Positions 1 through 7,319 of a DNA stretch of 7,766 bases are shown here, one piece after another. A program made the position numbers and the translations under genes. The stretch spans positions 1-7,766 of the forward strand of contig JAOZSC010000108.1 of NCBI GenBank assembly GCA_029939875.1, written 5' to 3'. The DNA comes from Desulfobacterales bacterium (GTDB lineage: Bacteria; Desulfobacterota; Desulfobacteria; Desulfobacterales; JAFDCJ01). Under the pieces are notes generated by a model. The model was not told the DNA's origin. It ran no database searches and saw only the letters and a program-made list of their open reading frames with translations. Each line of letters starts with the position of its first letter. The stretch's first letter is position 1.

Positions 1-1197
1 TGCGGTCAGTGCCATTTCAACAATACCTCCGTGGTTTCCAACTGGAAAGCCATCGGCATGGACAAATCGCTGCATTACATCCATTCCAAGGCCCAGGACA
101 ATAAATGCGAAAAGTGCCACCACGAATACAACAAGGTGACGAAAAAGCTTTTTTTCGCCAAGGGCAAGGAAGGCACGTGCCGTTACTGCCATCAGCAAAT
201 CCTCCAGGAAAATGTCAGCTCCTTCAAGCAGGCGGCGCACATCGCCTGTATTGACTGTCACCGCAGGACCCTGGCAAAAGACGAAAGTGCCGGTCCTTAT
301 CATTGCGCCGGCTGTCATGACCCCGCCGAGCAGAAGCTGATAAAAAAAGTGCAAAATGTCCCCCGCCTGAAAAGGGGCCAGCCCGACGTCGTGTTTATAA
401 AAGACACGAATCCCGACAGGCTTCAGACCAAAGAAAGATCCCGGATGAAGCGGGTTGTCTTTAACCACAAGGGCCATGAGGCATCCAATGATACCTGCCG
501 TGTGTGCCACCATGCCGCCATGAACGATTGCATTCAGTGTCACAACCTGCAAGGCGAAAAAAAGGGGCAATTTGTCACCCTGGAGCAATCCATGCATCGG
601 CCGAATGCCGGACAAAGCTGCCTGGGATGTCACGGTTTGAATCAAAGCGATCCGAATTGCGCCGGCTGCCACAGCGCCGTTTCAATAACCCGTCGCAACA
701 CCCCGGATACCTGTGTTGCCTGCCACGTGGCGGCACCGTCACAGAATCCCGGCGACAGGCAGGCGGATGAGGATGAAATGCTGGCCGCATCGCTGCTGAG
801 TTCTCGCCCAGCGACAGGACAAACCTATGCGGTGGAAGACATCCCGGAAACCGTCCTGATAAAAACACTGCAGAACGAATATGAGCCCGTAAAGCTTCCC
901 CATCGCAAGATCGTTCAAACCCTGGTCAACAATATCAAGGGCAATAAACTGGCCGGCTATTTTCATGACCAGAAGGGGTGGGTTTGCCAGAGTTGCCATC
1001 ACAACAGCCCGGCAGCAAAAAAGCCGCCGGCCTGTGAGAGCTGCCACGTCAGACGCTTTGACGGGGGCGAGCTGTTTAAACCGGAGCTCAAAGCCGCCTA
1101 TCACGTCAATTGCAACCAGTGCCATCAGGCTATGGGGATGAAAAAGCCGGTTTCAACCGATTGTACCGCGTGTCATCGCAAAAAAATTAAAACCTAG
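1..1197 (+). CDS. hmcA: High-molecular-weight multiheme cytochrome c HmcA, 5'-truncated
   Basis: Periplasmic electron-entry subunit of the Hmc complex. In the family it takes electrons from type I cytochrome c3 and periplasmic hydrogenases. The frame is open from base 1 and its first codons read CGQCH, so the GTG at 31 is internal and the true start and signal peptide lie upstream. The visible 398 residues hold 14 CxxCH heme sites, starting at window codons 1, 36, 60, 83, 102, 166, 177, 207, 220, 238, 329, 345, 371 and 388. The usual HmcA has 16 hemes in roughly 545 residues, so two or more hemes are probably missing. Many extra His residues (for example in FNHKGH, LPHRK and AAYH) suit bis-His ligation. 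Codons 243-328 form a heme-free stretch before a four-heme C-terminal group. The gene ends with TAG, 53 bases before hmcB. The assignment rests on heme density and on the hmcBCDEF genes that follow. Another large cytochrome of the Hmc/Nhc class is the main alternative. Confidence 0.93.
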   Translation, partial: CGQCHFNNTSVVSNWKAIGMDKSLHYIHSKAQDNKCEKCHHEYNKVTKKLFFAKGKEGTCRYCHQQILQENVSSFKQAAHIACIDCHRRTLAKDESAGPYHCAGCHDPAEQKLIKKVQNVPRLKRGQPDVVFIKDTNPDRLQTKERSRMKRVVFNHKGHEASNDTCRVCHHAAMNDCIQCHNLQGEKKGQFVTLEQSMHRPNAGQSCLGCHGLNQSDPNCAGCHSAVSITRRNTPDTCVACHVAAPSQNPGDRQADEDEMLAASLLSSRPATGQTYAVEDIPETVLIKTLQNEYEPVKLPHRKIVQTLVNNIKGNKLAGYFHDQKGWVCQSCHHNSPAAKKPPACESCHVRRFDGGELFKPELKAAYHVNCNQCHQAMGMKKPVSTDCTACHRKKIKT

Positions 1198-1238
1198 GTT
1201 GAACTGGGAATTGATCCGCTTAAAAATAGATTTGCAGC

Positions 1239-1243
1239 AGGGG
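1239..1243 (+). promoter_or_regulatory. Ribosome binding site of hmcB
   Basis: AGGGG lies seven bases before the ATG at 1251. It is a fair but not perfect Shine-Dalgarno match and supports the start that gives a complete twin-arginine signal. The 53-base gap between hmcA and hmcB holds no hairpin followed by a T-run and no clear promoter, so hmcB is probably read through from hmcA. Confidence 0.55.
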
Positions 1244-1250
1244 TAGATTT

Positions 1251-2354
1251 ATGTCCATTTCGCGTAGAAAATTTCTTGGCTGGCTGGGTGCTGCCGGTAT
1301 GGGCACCGCTTTGGGCAAAAAGGCAACTGCCGCCACCAATAAGCATTTTAAGGGGTATGCGAACAGCAACGGCGTACTGTATGACAATACCCGTTGTATC
1401 GGCTGCCGCAAGTGCGAATTGGCCTGCAACAAGGTCAACGAGTTGCCGTCGCCGCAGCAGTCCTTCAGTGACATGGAAGTGATGAATGTCCCGCGCCGGA
1501 CCACGGCCAAGGCCTATACCGTCGTCAACCGTTATGACGGCATACCCGGCGCCAAAGGGCCGCAGTACCGCAAGATCCAGTGCAACCACTGCCTGGAGCC
1601 TGCCTGTGCGTCGGTTTGCTTTGTGCGGGCGTTTACCAAGACCCCAAAGGGTGCCGTGGTTTATGACCCTTCGGTCTGTGTGGGCTGCCGTTATTGTATG
1701 GTTGCCTGTCCGTTTAACATCCCCGCCTATGAATATGACAACGCCTTTTCTCCCCGGGTGATGAAATGCACCATGTGTTACCCGCGTATTGTCAAAGGCC
1801 TGCTGCCCGGTTGTGTCGAAATCTGTCCCACCGGGGCGCTTACTTACGGCAGTCGGCGGGATTTGCTGAAAATTGCGCGCGAACGCATCCGCCGATTCCC
1901 CGGGCGGTACGTGGACCATATATACGGGGAAACTGAGATGGGCGGTACCAGCTGGCTGTATTTATCCGCCGTTGCGTTTAACAAAATCGGCATGCGTGAA
2001 GATCTCGGCGTAACCCCGGCTCCGCAGTTTACCGCCGGGGCGCTCAGCGCCGTGCCCATCGTCGTTGGCCTGTGGCCGGTGCTGCTGGGCGGCATTTATG
2101 CCATCAACAAGCGCAGGGAAAAAATTGCACAACAGGAAAAAACGCAGGCGGTTGACAGCGCGTTGGAAAAAGCCCGGGCCGAAGCCGCCGGGCAACTGTC
2201 CGCCGCCAAACAAAAGGCAGAGGCGGAAAAAACAGTCGCCATCGAAAAGGCCGTCAGCAAGGCCCTGGAGGAGGAGGCCGAAAAATCCGCAGCGGGTACT
2301 GCCGACACCCGTGCCGAAGATGCCGCCAAGAAGTCAAGCGAGGAGGAGTCCTGA
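1251..2354 (+). CDS. hmcB: Tat-exported 4x[4Fe-4S] ferredoxin subunit HmcB with a membrane anchor
   Basis: Iron-sulfur subunit that passes electrons between the heme subunit HmcA and the membrane subunit HmcC on the outer face of the inner membrane. It has 367 residues. Residues 4-9 (SRRKFL) are a twin-arginine motif, followed by a Gly/Ala-rich hydrophobic stretch and an ATA cleavage-type site near 25-27. Four cysteine quartets are complete: C49/52/55/59, C111/114/119/123, C143/146/149/153 and C173/176/188/192, as in the HmcB/DsrO/NrfC family. A single transmembrane helix spans about 262-284. It is followed by KRRE, which by the positive-inside rule puts the C-terminus in the cytoplasm. Residues 287-367 are rich in Ala, Glu and Lys and look like a charged coiled coil. 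The stop codon shares one base with the hmcC start. The family call is firm and HmcB follows from the neighbours. Confidence 0.95.
   Translation: MSISRRKFLGWLGAAGMGTALGKKATAATNKHFKGYANSNGVLYDNTRCIGCRKCELACNKVNELPSPQQSFSDMEVMNVPRRTTAKAYTVVNRYDGIPGAKGPQYRKIQCNHCLEPACASVCFVRAFTKTPKGAVVYDPSVCVGCRYCMVACPFNIPAYEYDNAFSPRVMKCTMCYPRIVKGLLPGCVEICPTGALTYGSRRDLLKIARERIRRFPGRYVDHIYGETEMGGTSWLYLSAVAFNKIGMREDLGVTPAPQFTAGALSAVPIVVGLWPVLLGGIYAINKRREKIAQQEKTQAVDSALEKARAEAAGQLSAAKQKAEAEKTVAIEKAVSKALEEEAEKSAAGTADTRAEDAAKKSSEEES
2341..2348 (+). promoter_or_regulatory. Strong ribosome binding site of hmcC, inside the hmcB end
   Basis: AGGAGGAG is a near-perfect Shine-Dalgarno sequence lying in the last codons of hmcB, five bases before the hmcC ATG at 2354. 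Together with the TGATG stop/start overlap it suggests translational coupling, which would keep HmcB and HmcC in equal amounts. It also explains part of the Glu-rich end of HmcB, since the same bases encode Glu-Glu-Glu. Confidence 0.8.
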
Positions 2355-3526
2355 TGTCTGATGAGGCCGCGACCACCGGCAAATCTTTATTAACCCCCTT
2401 CAATGTCATTGCCGGCATTATCGTTATCATGGGGCTTTTTATTACCGTCATGCGCTTTACCCGGGGGCTGGGGGCTGTCACCAATCTGTCCGATTACAAC
2501 CCCTGGGGCATATGGATCGGCTTTGACCTGCTGGTGGGTGTCGCCCTGGCCGCCGGGGGATTTGTTACATCGGCTGCCGTTTATATATTCGGTATGAAAA
2601 AGTACCACAGCGCGGTGCGACCGGCGATTCTGACTGGATTTTTGGGCTATGCCATGGTGGTCGTGGCGCTCAACTATGACGTCGGCAGGCCCTGGCGCCT
2701 GCCTTTTCCGTTTATCGTGCAGCAGGGAACCACCTCCCTGCTGTTTGAAGTGGCTGCTTGCGTGGCCCTTTACCTCACGGTACTGTTTGTGGAATTTTCC
2801 CCGGCGGCCCTGGAATGGCTGGGACTGAAGCGCGCGCGCAACATCATTATCCGGCTCACCCTGCTGCTGACCATTTTCGGGGTGGTATTGTCCACCCTGC
2901 ACCAGTCATCGCTGGGAGCACTGTTTTTAATCGCACCGTCAAAGCTTCACCCCCTCTGGTATTCGCCGTATCTGCCGGTATATTTTTTTGTCTCCAGCAT
3001 CATCGCCGGGCTTTCGATGGTAATTTTTGAAAGCACCCTGTCCCACCGGTATTTTAAGGATAAAATGGATGCCGCCCACCTGGCGGAAAAAGACGAGGTC
3101 GCCCTGGGTTTCGGCAAGGCCGCCGCCCTGGTGCTGGCCGGCTATTTTATTGTCAAGCTCATCGGAGTATCCCAGGGCAACGGCTGGCATTTACTGGCAA
3201 CTTCCTACGGGGCCTGGTTCTTGCTGGAAATGCTGGGCTTTGTAGCGCTGCCTTGTTTTTTGTATGCCGTCGGCGTACGGGAGAAAAATTTGAAGCTCAT
3301 TAAATGGACGGCGGCCTGGACGGTGCTGGGCATTATTGTCAACCGCCTGAATGTCGGGCTGATCGCTTTTAACTGGCAGCTGCCGTCTGCCGAACGCTAC
3401 TTTCCCCACTGGATGGAAATCGGTATTTCCGTTTTCCTGGTAACGGTGGGGCTGATCGCATTTCGTTTCATCGTCACGCGCATGCCGATTATGTATGCGC
3501 ACAAAGATTATGATGAGACCACTTAG
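2354..3526 (+). CDS. hmcC: NrfD/PsrC-family integral membrane subunit HmcC
   Basis: Large membrane subunit that anchors HmcB and, by analogy with NrfD, PsrC and QrcD, carries a quinone-type site near the periplasmic face. It has 390 residues, the usual length for this group. About ten hydrophobic helices can be picked out near residues 15-35, 53-75, 90-108, 128-147, 163-181, 203-226, 252-272, 286-305, 317-335 and 354-374. Family hallmarks are WGIWIGFD at 51-58, TLHQSSLG at 181-188 and NRLNVGL at 330-336. No heme or cluster ligands are expected or seen. The start ATG at 2354 overlaps the hmcB stop and has an excellent Shine-Dalgarno sequence. The gene ends 12 bases before hmcD. NrfD membership is secure, and the HmcC identity comes from its place between hmcB and the tiny hmcD. 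Confidence 0.95.
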   Translation: MSDEAATTGKSLLTPFNVIAGIIVIMGLFITVMRFTRGLGAVTNLSDYNPWGIWIGFDLLVGVALAAGGFVTSAAVYIFGMKKYHSAVRPAILTGFLGYAMVVVALNYDVGRPWRLPFPFIVQQGTTSLLFEVAACVALYLTVLFVEFSPAALEWLGLKRARNIIIRLTLLLTIFGVVLSTLHQSSLGALFLIAPSKLHPLWYSPYLPVYFFVSSIIAGLSMVIFESTLSHRYFKDKMDAAHLAEKDEVALGFGKAAALVLAGYFIVKLIGVSQGNGWHLLATSYGAWFLLEMLGFVALPCFLYAVGVREKNLKLIKWTAAWTVLGIIVNRLNVGLIAFNWQLPSAERYFPHWMEIGISVFLVTVGLIAFRFIVTRMPIMYAHKDYDETT

Positions 3527-3538
3527 AGGGAACAAGGC

Positions 3539-3676
3539 ATGGAAAGTACCATCCATACATTGCAGGAGTACATGCTGCACACGGAAAACATAACGTATCT
3601 GCTGATTGTGGCGGCGCTGATCGCCATCACCTTTTTCTATCGTTTTCTCACTGAAAAAGATGACGATGAAAAGTGA
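3539..3676 (+). CDS. hmcD: Small single-helix membrane protein HmcD
   Basis: A 45-residue reading frame that automatic calling tends to miss. It fills what would otherwise be a 198-base hole between hmcC and hmcE. The ATG at 3539 follows GAGGG (3526-3530) at eight bases, and the frame ends with TGA at 3674-3676. Residues 1-17 are polar. Residues 18-36 form one hydrophobic helix (ITYLLIVAALIAITFFYRF), and the tail TEKDDDEK is strongly acidic. In D. vulgaris the same place holds HmcD, a membrane protein of similar size with no known cofactor. Its role is presumed to be packing or assembly between HmcC and HmcE. The position, length and single helix all match, so the call is good even though such a short protein gives little sequence proof. 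Confidence 0.85.
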   Translation: MESTIHTLQEYMLHTENITYLLIVAALIAITFFYRFLTEKDDDEK

Positions 3677-3712
3677 GCCGTTGAAGCCGTTTGGTGCAAG
3701 ACGCTATTTTTC

Positions 3713-3718
3713 AAGGAG
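3713..3718 (+). promoter_or_regulatory. Ribosome binding site of hmcE
   Basis: AAGGAG lies six bases before the ATG at 3725 and fixes the hmcE start. The 48 bases between hmcD and hmcE show no convincing hairpin or promoter. Confidence 0.75.
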
Positions 3719-3724
3719 CAACCC

Positions 3725-4402
3725 ATGTATGAATTTGTGACCGGGCCGTTGGCATGGTTTTCATTTACCGTTTTTTTTATCGGTATTATCGTTCGCATTG
3801 TGCTGTACATCCGGGGCCTGGACTGGAAGGCCGACCGGGTGACTTACCGGGTCAATGTGGCTTATGGCGTCAAAGGGGCGCTGCGCTCCATTTTTTTCTG
3901 GTTGTTTCCCTACGGGACCCACAGCTGGCGCAACAACCCCTGGTTTACCTTCTGGGTCTTTTTAATGCATGTCGGGCTGCTGCTGACGCCGGTTTTTTTG
4001 CTGGGACATAACGTCCTGTTGCGGGAACGATGGGGGGTCAGCCTCTGGACGCTGCCCGAAGGGGTGGCTGAGGTGCTGTCGATTCTGGTCATCGTGGCGG
4101 CGGTTTTGCTGGTATTGCGGCGTATTGCGCTGCCCGAAGTCAGGCTGATTACCACCGCCTATGACTACCTGATGCTGGCCATTGCCGTGGCGCCATTTTT
4201 CACCGGTCTGATGGCTTTTTACCGTGCACCGGACTACTCTTTCTGGCTGGTGCTGCATATCATCTGCGGGGAGATCTTCCTGGTTGCCATACCGCTGACC
4301 AAGTTATCTCATTTTATTCTTTTCTTTTTGAGCCGGGCGCAGCTGGGGATGGACTACGGTATTAAACGCGGCGGCATGAAAGGCAAGGGGTTGGCGTGGT
4401 AG
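3725..4402 (+). CDS. hmcE: NarI/DsrM-like cytochrome b membrane subunit HmcE
   Basis: Membrane subunit related to the heme b proteins NarI, DsrM and TmcC. It probably moves electrons through the membrane between HmcC/HmcB and cytoplasmic HmcF. It has 225 residues, the usual size for NarI gamma subunits. Five hydrophobic segments lie near 7-29, 74-96, 114-132, 146-165 and 172-200. Candidate heme ligands are H82 and H95 in the second segment and H178 and H196 in the last. The 18-residue spacing of the latter pair equals that of the E. coli NarI pair H187/H205. H66 in the preceding loop is another possible ligand. The C-terminal tail is basic (KRGGMKGKG), which fits a cytoplasmic end. Whether one or two hemes bind cannot be settled from sequence. 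The family is clear, and HmcE follows from the operon order. Confidence 0.93.
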   Translation: MYEFVTGPLAWFSFTVFFIGIIVRIVLYIRGLDWKADRVTYRVNVAYGVKGALRSIFFWLFPYGTHSWRNNPWFTFWVFLMHVGLLLTPVFLLGHNVLLRERWGVSLWTLPEGVAEVLSILVIVAAVLLVLRRIALPEVRLITTAYDYLMLAIAVAPFFTGLMAFYRAPDYSFWLVLHIICGEIFLVAIPLTKLSHFILFFLSRAQLGMDYGIKRGGMKGKGLAW

Positions 4403-4443
4403 CCATGCCGCTGCTTAAGCAAAACTTTAACCATTAACTAGCC

Positions 4444-4448
4444 AAGGA
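4444..4448 (+). promoter_or_regulatory. Ribosome binding site that fixes the hmcF start
   Basis: AAGGA stands nine bases before the ATG at 4458. It directly abuts the in-frame TTG at 4449, which is too close for initiation there. The ATG is therefore the better start and the protein begins MPEG. The rest of the 55-base gap after hmcE holds only the short palindrome GCTTAAGC and no terminator. Confidence 0.75.
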
Positions 4449-4457
4449 TTGGAACCC

Positions 4458-5843
4458 ATGCCGGAAGGAAACCTGTGCAACAAAAAAACGGTGGACACCA
4501 AGGAGCAGCTCCAGGCCTTGCTGGCCGACAAGAGCGGTAAGCAGTATTATGAGGAGATGAACCATCTTGAGGTGGATCGCGAAGCCCTGTGGGCGGCCAT
4601 CAAAAAAAGTTTTAAGTCCCGCATGAAGACCTGGATGGAAGTATGTTCCCACTGTGGTCTGTGCGCCGAAAGCTGTTTTTACTTCATTGCCAACAAGCGC
4701 GATCCCAGACAGGTTCCCTCTTACAAGATCCAGTCGACACTCGGCGAGCTGATCCGGCGCAAGGCGGATGTGGACAACGAATTTATGCAGATGTGCATGG
4801 ATACCGCCTATGCCAAGTGTACCTGCTGTACCCGCTGCGGCGTGTACTGCCCCTTTGGCATCGACACCGGGATCATGTTCAGCTACCTGCGCGGGCTGCT
4901 GTTTTCCCAGGGGTTCGTGCCCTGGGAGATGAAGATCGGAACGGGGATGCACCGCATTTACCAGGCCCAGATGGATATCACCAGCGAAGACTGGGTGGAT
5001 ACCTGCGAATGGATGGCCGAGGAATATGAAGACGACTGGCCCGGACTGGAAATTCCGGTGGACAAGCAAAATGCCGACATCATGTACACGGTCAATGCCC
5101 GGGAGCCCAAGCATTATCCGGAAGATATCGCCGAGGCGGCCATCCTGTTTCACGTGGCCGGCGAAAACTGGACGGTTCCCAGCGTTGGCTGGGAGGAAAC
5201 CAGCCTGGCGATGTTCGCCGGCGACTGGGCTGCCTGCAAAATGCAGGTTGAATCGGTATACGCCGCCATGGACCGGCTGAAACCCAAACGCATGGTGGTC
5301 ACCGAGTGCGGGCACGCTTACCGGGCCACCGTTATTGAAGGCCCGTACTGGGCTGGAATTGAGACCGGCAAAACGCCGGTGGAAAGCTTTCACTACGTGG
5401 AATGGGTGGCCGAGGCCCTGCGCACCGGCAAACTGAAAATTGATCCCTCCAAAAAAATCAAGGAACCGGTGACTTACCAGGATTCTTGCAATTATGTGCG
5501 CAACGCCGGACTGGGGGAAGTGGCCCGGGAGATCATGGGCTATATCGCCGAGGATTTCCGGGAGATGACACCCTGCCGGGAACACAATTTTTGCTGCGGC
5601 GGCGGCGGGGGGCTCAACGGCATCGGGCGCTACCGTGAGCAGCGCAACGTGGGGCTGACTGTCAAACGCGATCAGATTCTGGCCACCGGCGCCAAGCTGG
5701 TGGTGTCCCCGTGCCACAACTGCTGGGATGCCATCCGGGACATGGAGGAGATCTATAAAATCGGCATCCGCTGGTCTTTCTTAAAGCCGTTGCTCATCAG
5801 CATGATAGAAGTACCGGAGCATTTAAAGCCCAAGGAAGAATAG
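4458..5843 (+). CDS. hmcF: HdrD-like CCG-domain iron-sulfur protein HmcF
   Basis: Cytoplasmic iron-sulfur subunit, related to HdrD, DsrK and TmcB, that would deliver electrons to or from the sulfate-reduction machinery. It has 461 residues from the ATG at 4458. Two [4Fe-4S] quartets are complete: C63/66/69/73 and C121/124/127/131, the second ending in CP. A C-terminal CCG domain is visible as C344, C379-C380 followed by five glycines, and C419/C422. This gives CX34CCX38CXXC, the type that binds a non-cubane [4Fe-4S] cluster in HdrB. An upstream half (about 225-300) looks like the first CCG repeat, but of the expected cysteines only C284 stands in place. No signal peptide or membrane helix is present. 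The stop shares one base with the next gene (TAGTG). DsrK is the nearest alternative, but the hmc order and the lack of other dsr genes argue for HmcF. Confidence 0.94.
   Translation: MPEGNLCNKKTVDTKEQLQALLADKSGKQYYEEMNHLEVDREALWAAIKKSFKSRMKTWMEVCSHCGLCAESCFYFIANKRDPRQVPSYKIQSTLGELIRRKADVDNEFMQMCMDTAYAKCTCCTRCGVYCPFGIDTGIMFSYLRGLLFSQGFVPWEMKIGTGMHRIYQAQMDITSEDWVDTCEWMAEEYEDDWPGLEIPVDKQNADIMYTVNAREPKHYPEDIAEAAILFHVAGENWTVPSVGWEETSLAMFAGDWAACKMQVESVYAAMDRLKPKRMVVTECGHAYRATVIEGPYWAGIETGKTPVESFHYVEWVAEALRTGKLKIDPSKKIKEPVTYQDSCNYVRNAGLGEVAREIMGYIAEDFREMTPCREHNFCCGGGGGLNGIGRYREQRNVGLTVKRDQILATGAKLVVSPCHNCWDAIRDMEEIYKIGIRWSFLKPLLISMIEVPEHLKPKEE
5832..5836 (+). promoter_or_regulatory. Ribosome binding site supporting a GTG start at 5843
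   Basis: AAGGA lies in the last codons of hmcF, six bases before the GTG at 5843. The TAGTG junction places this GTG directly on the hmcF stop codon, so the downstream gene is probably translationally coupled. The next in-frame ATG, at 5915, would remove 24 residues and lies far from this site. Confidence 0.65.
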
Positions 5844-6373
5844 TGAACAAGATAACCCTGAAAAAAGACGGCCTGCTGGAGGAAAACCGTCACAGCGTAA
5901 AAACCAAAGCGCTGATGTTTCTGGGTTTCAAAGTCGAGCTGGCCGCCGGCTACACGCTGCGCAGTTTTTTTCGCATGTTTGACAGCTATCCGGTGCTGGC
6001 CGAGCTTAACGCATTTTTGCCCGACTGCCGGCAGCGCTACCAGGCCAGTCCGTCCCAAGGCTGTGTCACCGATGCCGTGGCTTATCTCGAATTTAATAAA
6101 ACCGTTGAAATGGTCGGGTTTCCCGGGCAGCCGCGCCTGGAAATATACAACACCCTTTGCGGTGTCCAGGCCGGACGGCAATGCCCGCTCAAGCCCCTGC
6201 GGCTGGAAAACCTTCTGGATTTGCCCTTTAAGCTGGGTGGGCTCAAACACATTGTATTCGGCGACAAAGTTGATGTTTTCGAATTTGAAACCGTGTTCAG
6301 CCTTTTTGAACTGATTGAAGGCATCGTGTGGGAACTAAGTTTTCAAGGCACTCCCCGGGAGTGTGCCCTGTAA
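5843..6373 (+). CDS. Unrecognised 176-residue protein coupled to hmcF
   Basis: I do not recognise this family. The start is a GTG overlapping the hmcF stop by one base with AAGGA before it, and the TAA stop is shared with the ribosome binding site of the next gene, so it sits firmly inside the operon. The 176 residues show no signal peptide, no transmembrane helix and no known cofactor motif. Five cysteines (C62, C74, C106, C114, C174) are spread out and form no cluster or zinc pattern. A basic, charged N-terminus (1-24) is followed by a mixed region. Notable are MVGFPGQPRLEIYN (90-103), GDKVDVFEFE (140-149) and an acidic, aromatic end around 152-165. Base composition resembles the neighbours, so recent transfer is not suggested. 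It is likely a soluble cytoplasmic protein. A role as an accessory, assembly or sensing partner of HmcF is only an inference from position. Confidence 0.85.
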   Translation: MNKITLKKDGLLEENRHSVKTKALMFLGFKVELAAGYTLRSFFRMFDSYPVLAELNAFLPDCRQRYQASPSQGCVTDAVAYLEFNKTVEMVGFPGQPRLEIYNTLCGVQAGRQCPLKPLRLENLLDLPFKLGGLKHIVFGDKVDVFEFETVFSLFELIEGIVWELSFQGTPRECAL

Positions 6374-6377
6374 GGAG
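6372..6377 (+). promoter_or_regulatory. Ribosome binding site of the universal stress protein gene
   Basis: AAGGAG overlaps the TAA stop (6371-6373) of the preceding gene and lies seven bases before the ATG at 6385. The overlap ties initiation of the stress protein gene to termination of the upstream one. Confidence 0.75.
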
Positions 6378-6384
6378 ATAACCC

Positions 6385-7311
6385 ATGTTTAAAAAACTGC
6401 TGTTTGCCACCACGGCATCGCCTACCTGTGACAATGCGGCCAAAGTTGCATTTGACCTGGAACTGAAATGGGATGCCAAACTGATCATCTTTCATGTGCT
6501 CGGTGTTCCCAGTCGCGGGTACAGCCCTTTTGTGACCGACGTGAGAACCGGAGAAATCGAAGAACCCGATCAGGATTACGTTGACTGGGTCAAAGAGGAA
6601 ATAAAAACTACCTATGCCGTATTGCTGGACGACAGCGAAAATTATGTCATCGAGACCACCGTCGGAGCGCCCCACCGTGAAATCCTGCGCAAGGCCCGCA
6701 AGGAAAACGTCGACATGATTATCATGGGGGCCCACAGCCGGGATGAAGATGTCGGCGCCACGCGCTTTCGGGCCATCGTCGGCAGTACCATGCAGCGGGT
6801 GGCCAAGGCGGCCCGTTGTCCCGTGGTGATTATCAATCGGCCCTGCACCACCTGTTGGAAGCTGTTTTCCAATATTGTGGTCGGACTCGATTTTTCCAAA
6901 GCTTCCCGGTACGCTTTTTTGTGGGCTTACAAGTTGGCCCGGGAAGTCGGGGCCCGGCTGCATATCTTTCATGCCTTTGACATCAGTTCGGGCCGTTATG
7001 GCCAGGTTCAGGGCCAGGACGAGATCGAACAGCAGATTAAAGAGGCCCGCCAGCGGGTTGAAAAAAACTACATCTCTAAAATGAAGGGTTTTGACAATTA
7101 CGGCATCGAGATCTGGGAGGGTATCCCCTATGTCGAGATCTTAAAATTTGCCCGTGAAAAACAGGCCGACCTGATTGTCATGGCCCACCACACCCGGGAG
7201 GTGGATCCCAAAAAAGCCGAGCTCGGCAGCACCGTAGAGCAGGTTGTGCTGCGGGCGGCCTGCCCGGTGGCCAGCGTCAATCACCCGGACAAGGTGGCCG
7301 AAGTGGATTGA
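6385..7311 (+). CDS. Tandem-domain universal stress protein (UspA family)
   Basis: Soluble protein of two fused UspA domains, 308 residues in all. The first domain spans about 1-152 and the second about 160-299. Each opens with a beta-strand (KKLLFATTA; NIVVGLDFS) and ends in the family's closing pattern GST..RVAKAARCPVVII and GST..QVVLRAACPVASV. The nucleotide-binding signature Gx2Gx9G(S/T) is imperfect in both. Domain 1 has G115 and G133-S134-T135 with extra residues between. Domain 2 has Ala267 where the first Gly is expected, then G281-S282-T283. ATP binding is therefore uncertain. The linker carries a CxxC pair, C154 and C157. The family is associated with survival under stress and energy limitation, but the partner here is unknown. 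The gene is 11 bases downstream of the 176-residue protein and 8 bases before the response regulator, so it is probably coexpressed with the Hmc complex. The family call is sure and the role is not. Confidence 0.93.
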   Translation: MFKKLLFATTASPTCDNAAKVAFDLELKWDAKLIIFHVLGVPSRGYSPFVTDVRTGEIEEPDQDYVDWVKEEIKTTYAVLLDDSENYVIETTVGAPHREILRKARKENVDMIIMGAHSRDEDVGATRFRAIVGSTMQRVAKAARCPVVIINRPCTTCWKLFSNIVVGLDFSKASRYAFLWAYKLAREVGARLHIFHAFDISSGRYGQVQGQDEIEQQIKEARQRVEKNYISKMKGFDNYGIEIWEGIPYVEILKFAREKQADLIVMAHHTREVDPKKAELGSTVEQVVLRAACPVASVNHPDKVAEVD

Positions 7312-7313
7312 GG
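7310..7313 (+). promoter_or_regulatory. Ribosome binding site that fixes the response regulator start
   Basis: GAGG overlaps the TGA stop of the stress protein gene and lies six bases before the ATG at 7320. An in-frame TTG at 7308 lies before this site and has no Shine-Dalgarno of its own. The ATG also gives a protein that begins just before the first receiver beta-strand, MGKKKILIVDDE. Confidence 0.65.
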
Positions 7314-7319
7314 TTTTGC

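Noticed and set aside
31..36. GTG at 31 as the start of the cytochrome gene
   Set aside because: The frame is open to base 1 and already encodes a CxxCH heme site there. A start at 31 would also lack any export signal, which a c-type cytochrome needs.
1194..1919. Open frame of 241 codons on the minus strand
   Set aside because: It is opposite the hmcB region that encodes four complete cluster motifs. The antisense protein is rich in Gly, His and Arg with no recognisable domain.
4411..4418. Palindrome GCTTAAGC between hmcE and hmcF
   Set aside because: Eight bases with no second copy and no known operator match. It is expected by chance.
4434..5717. Long open frame (427 codons) on the minus strand
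   Set aside because: It lies wholly opposite hmcF, whose cysteine motifs are intact. The minus-strand translation has no family features and reflects the codon use of a GC-rich gene.
4458..5843. Assignment as DsrK of the DsrMKJOP complex
   Set aside because: The gene order with a large multiheme cytochrome, the 45-residue protein and HmcB/HmcC upstream fits hmc. DsrJ, the small triheme cytochrome, is absent from the window.
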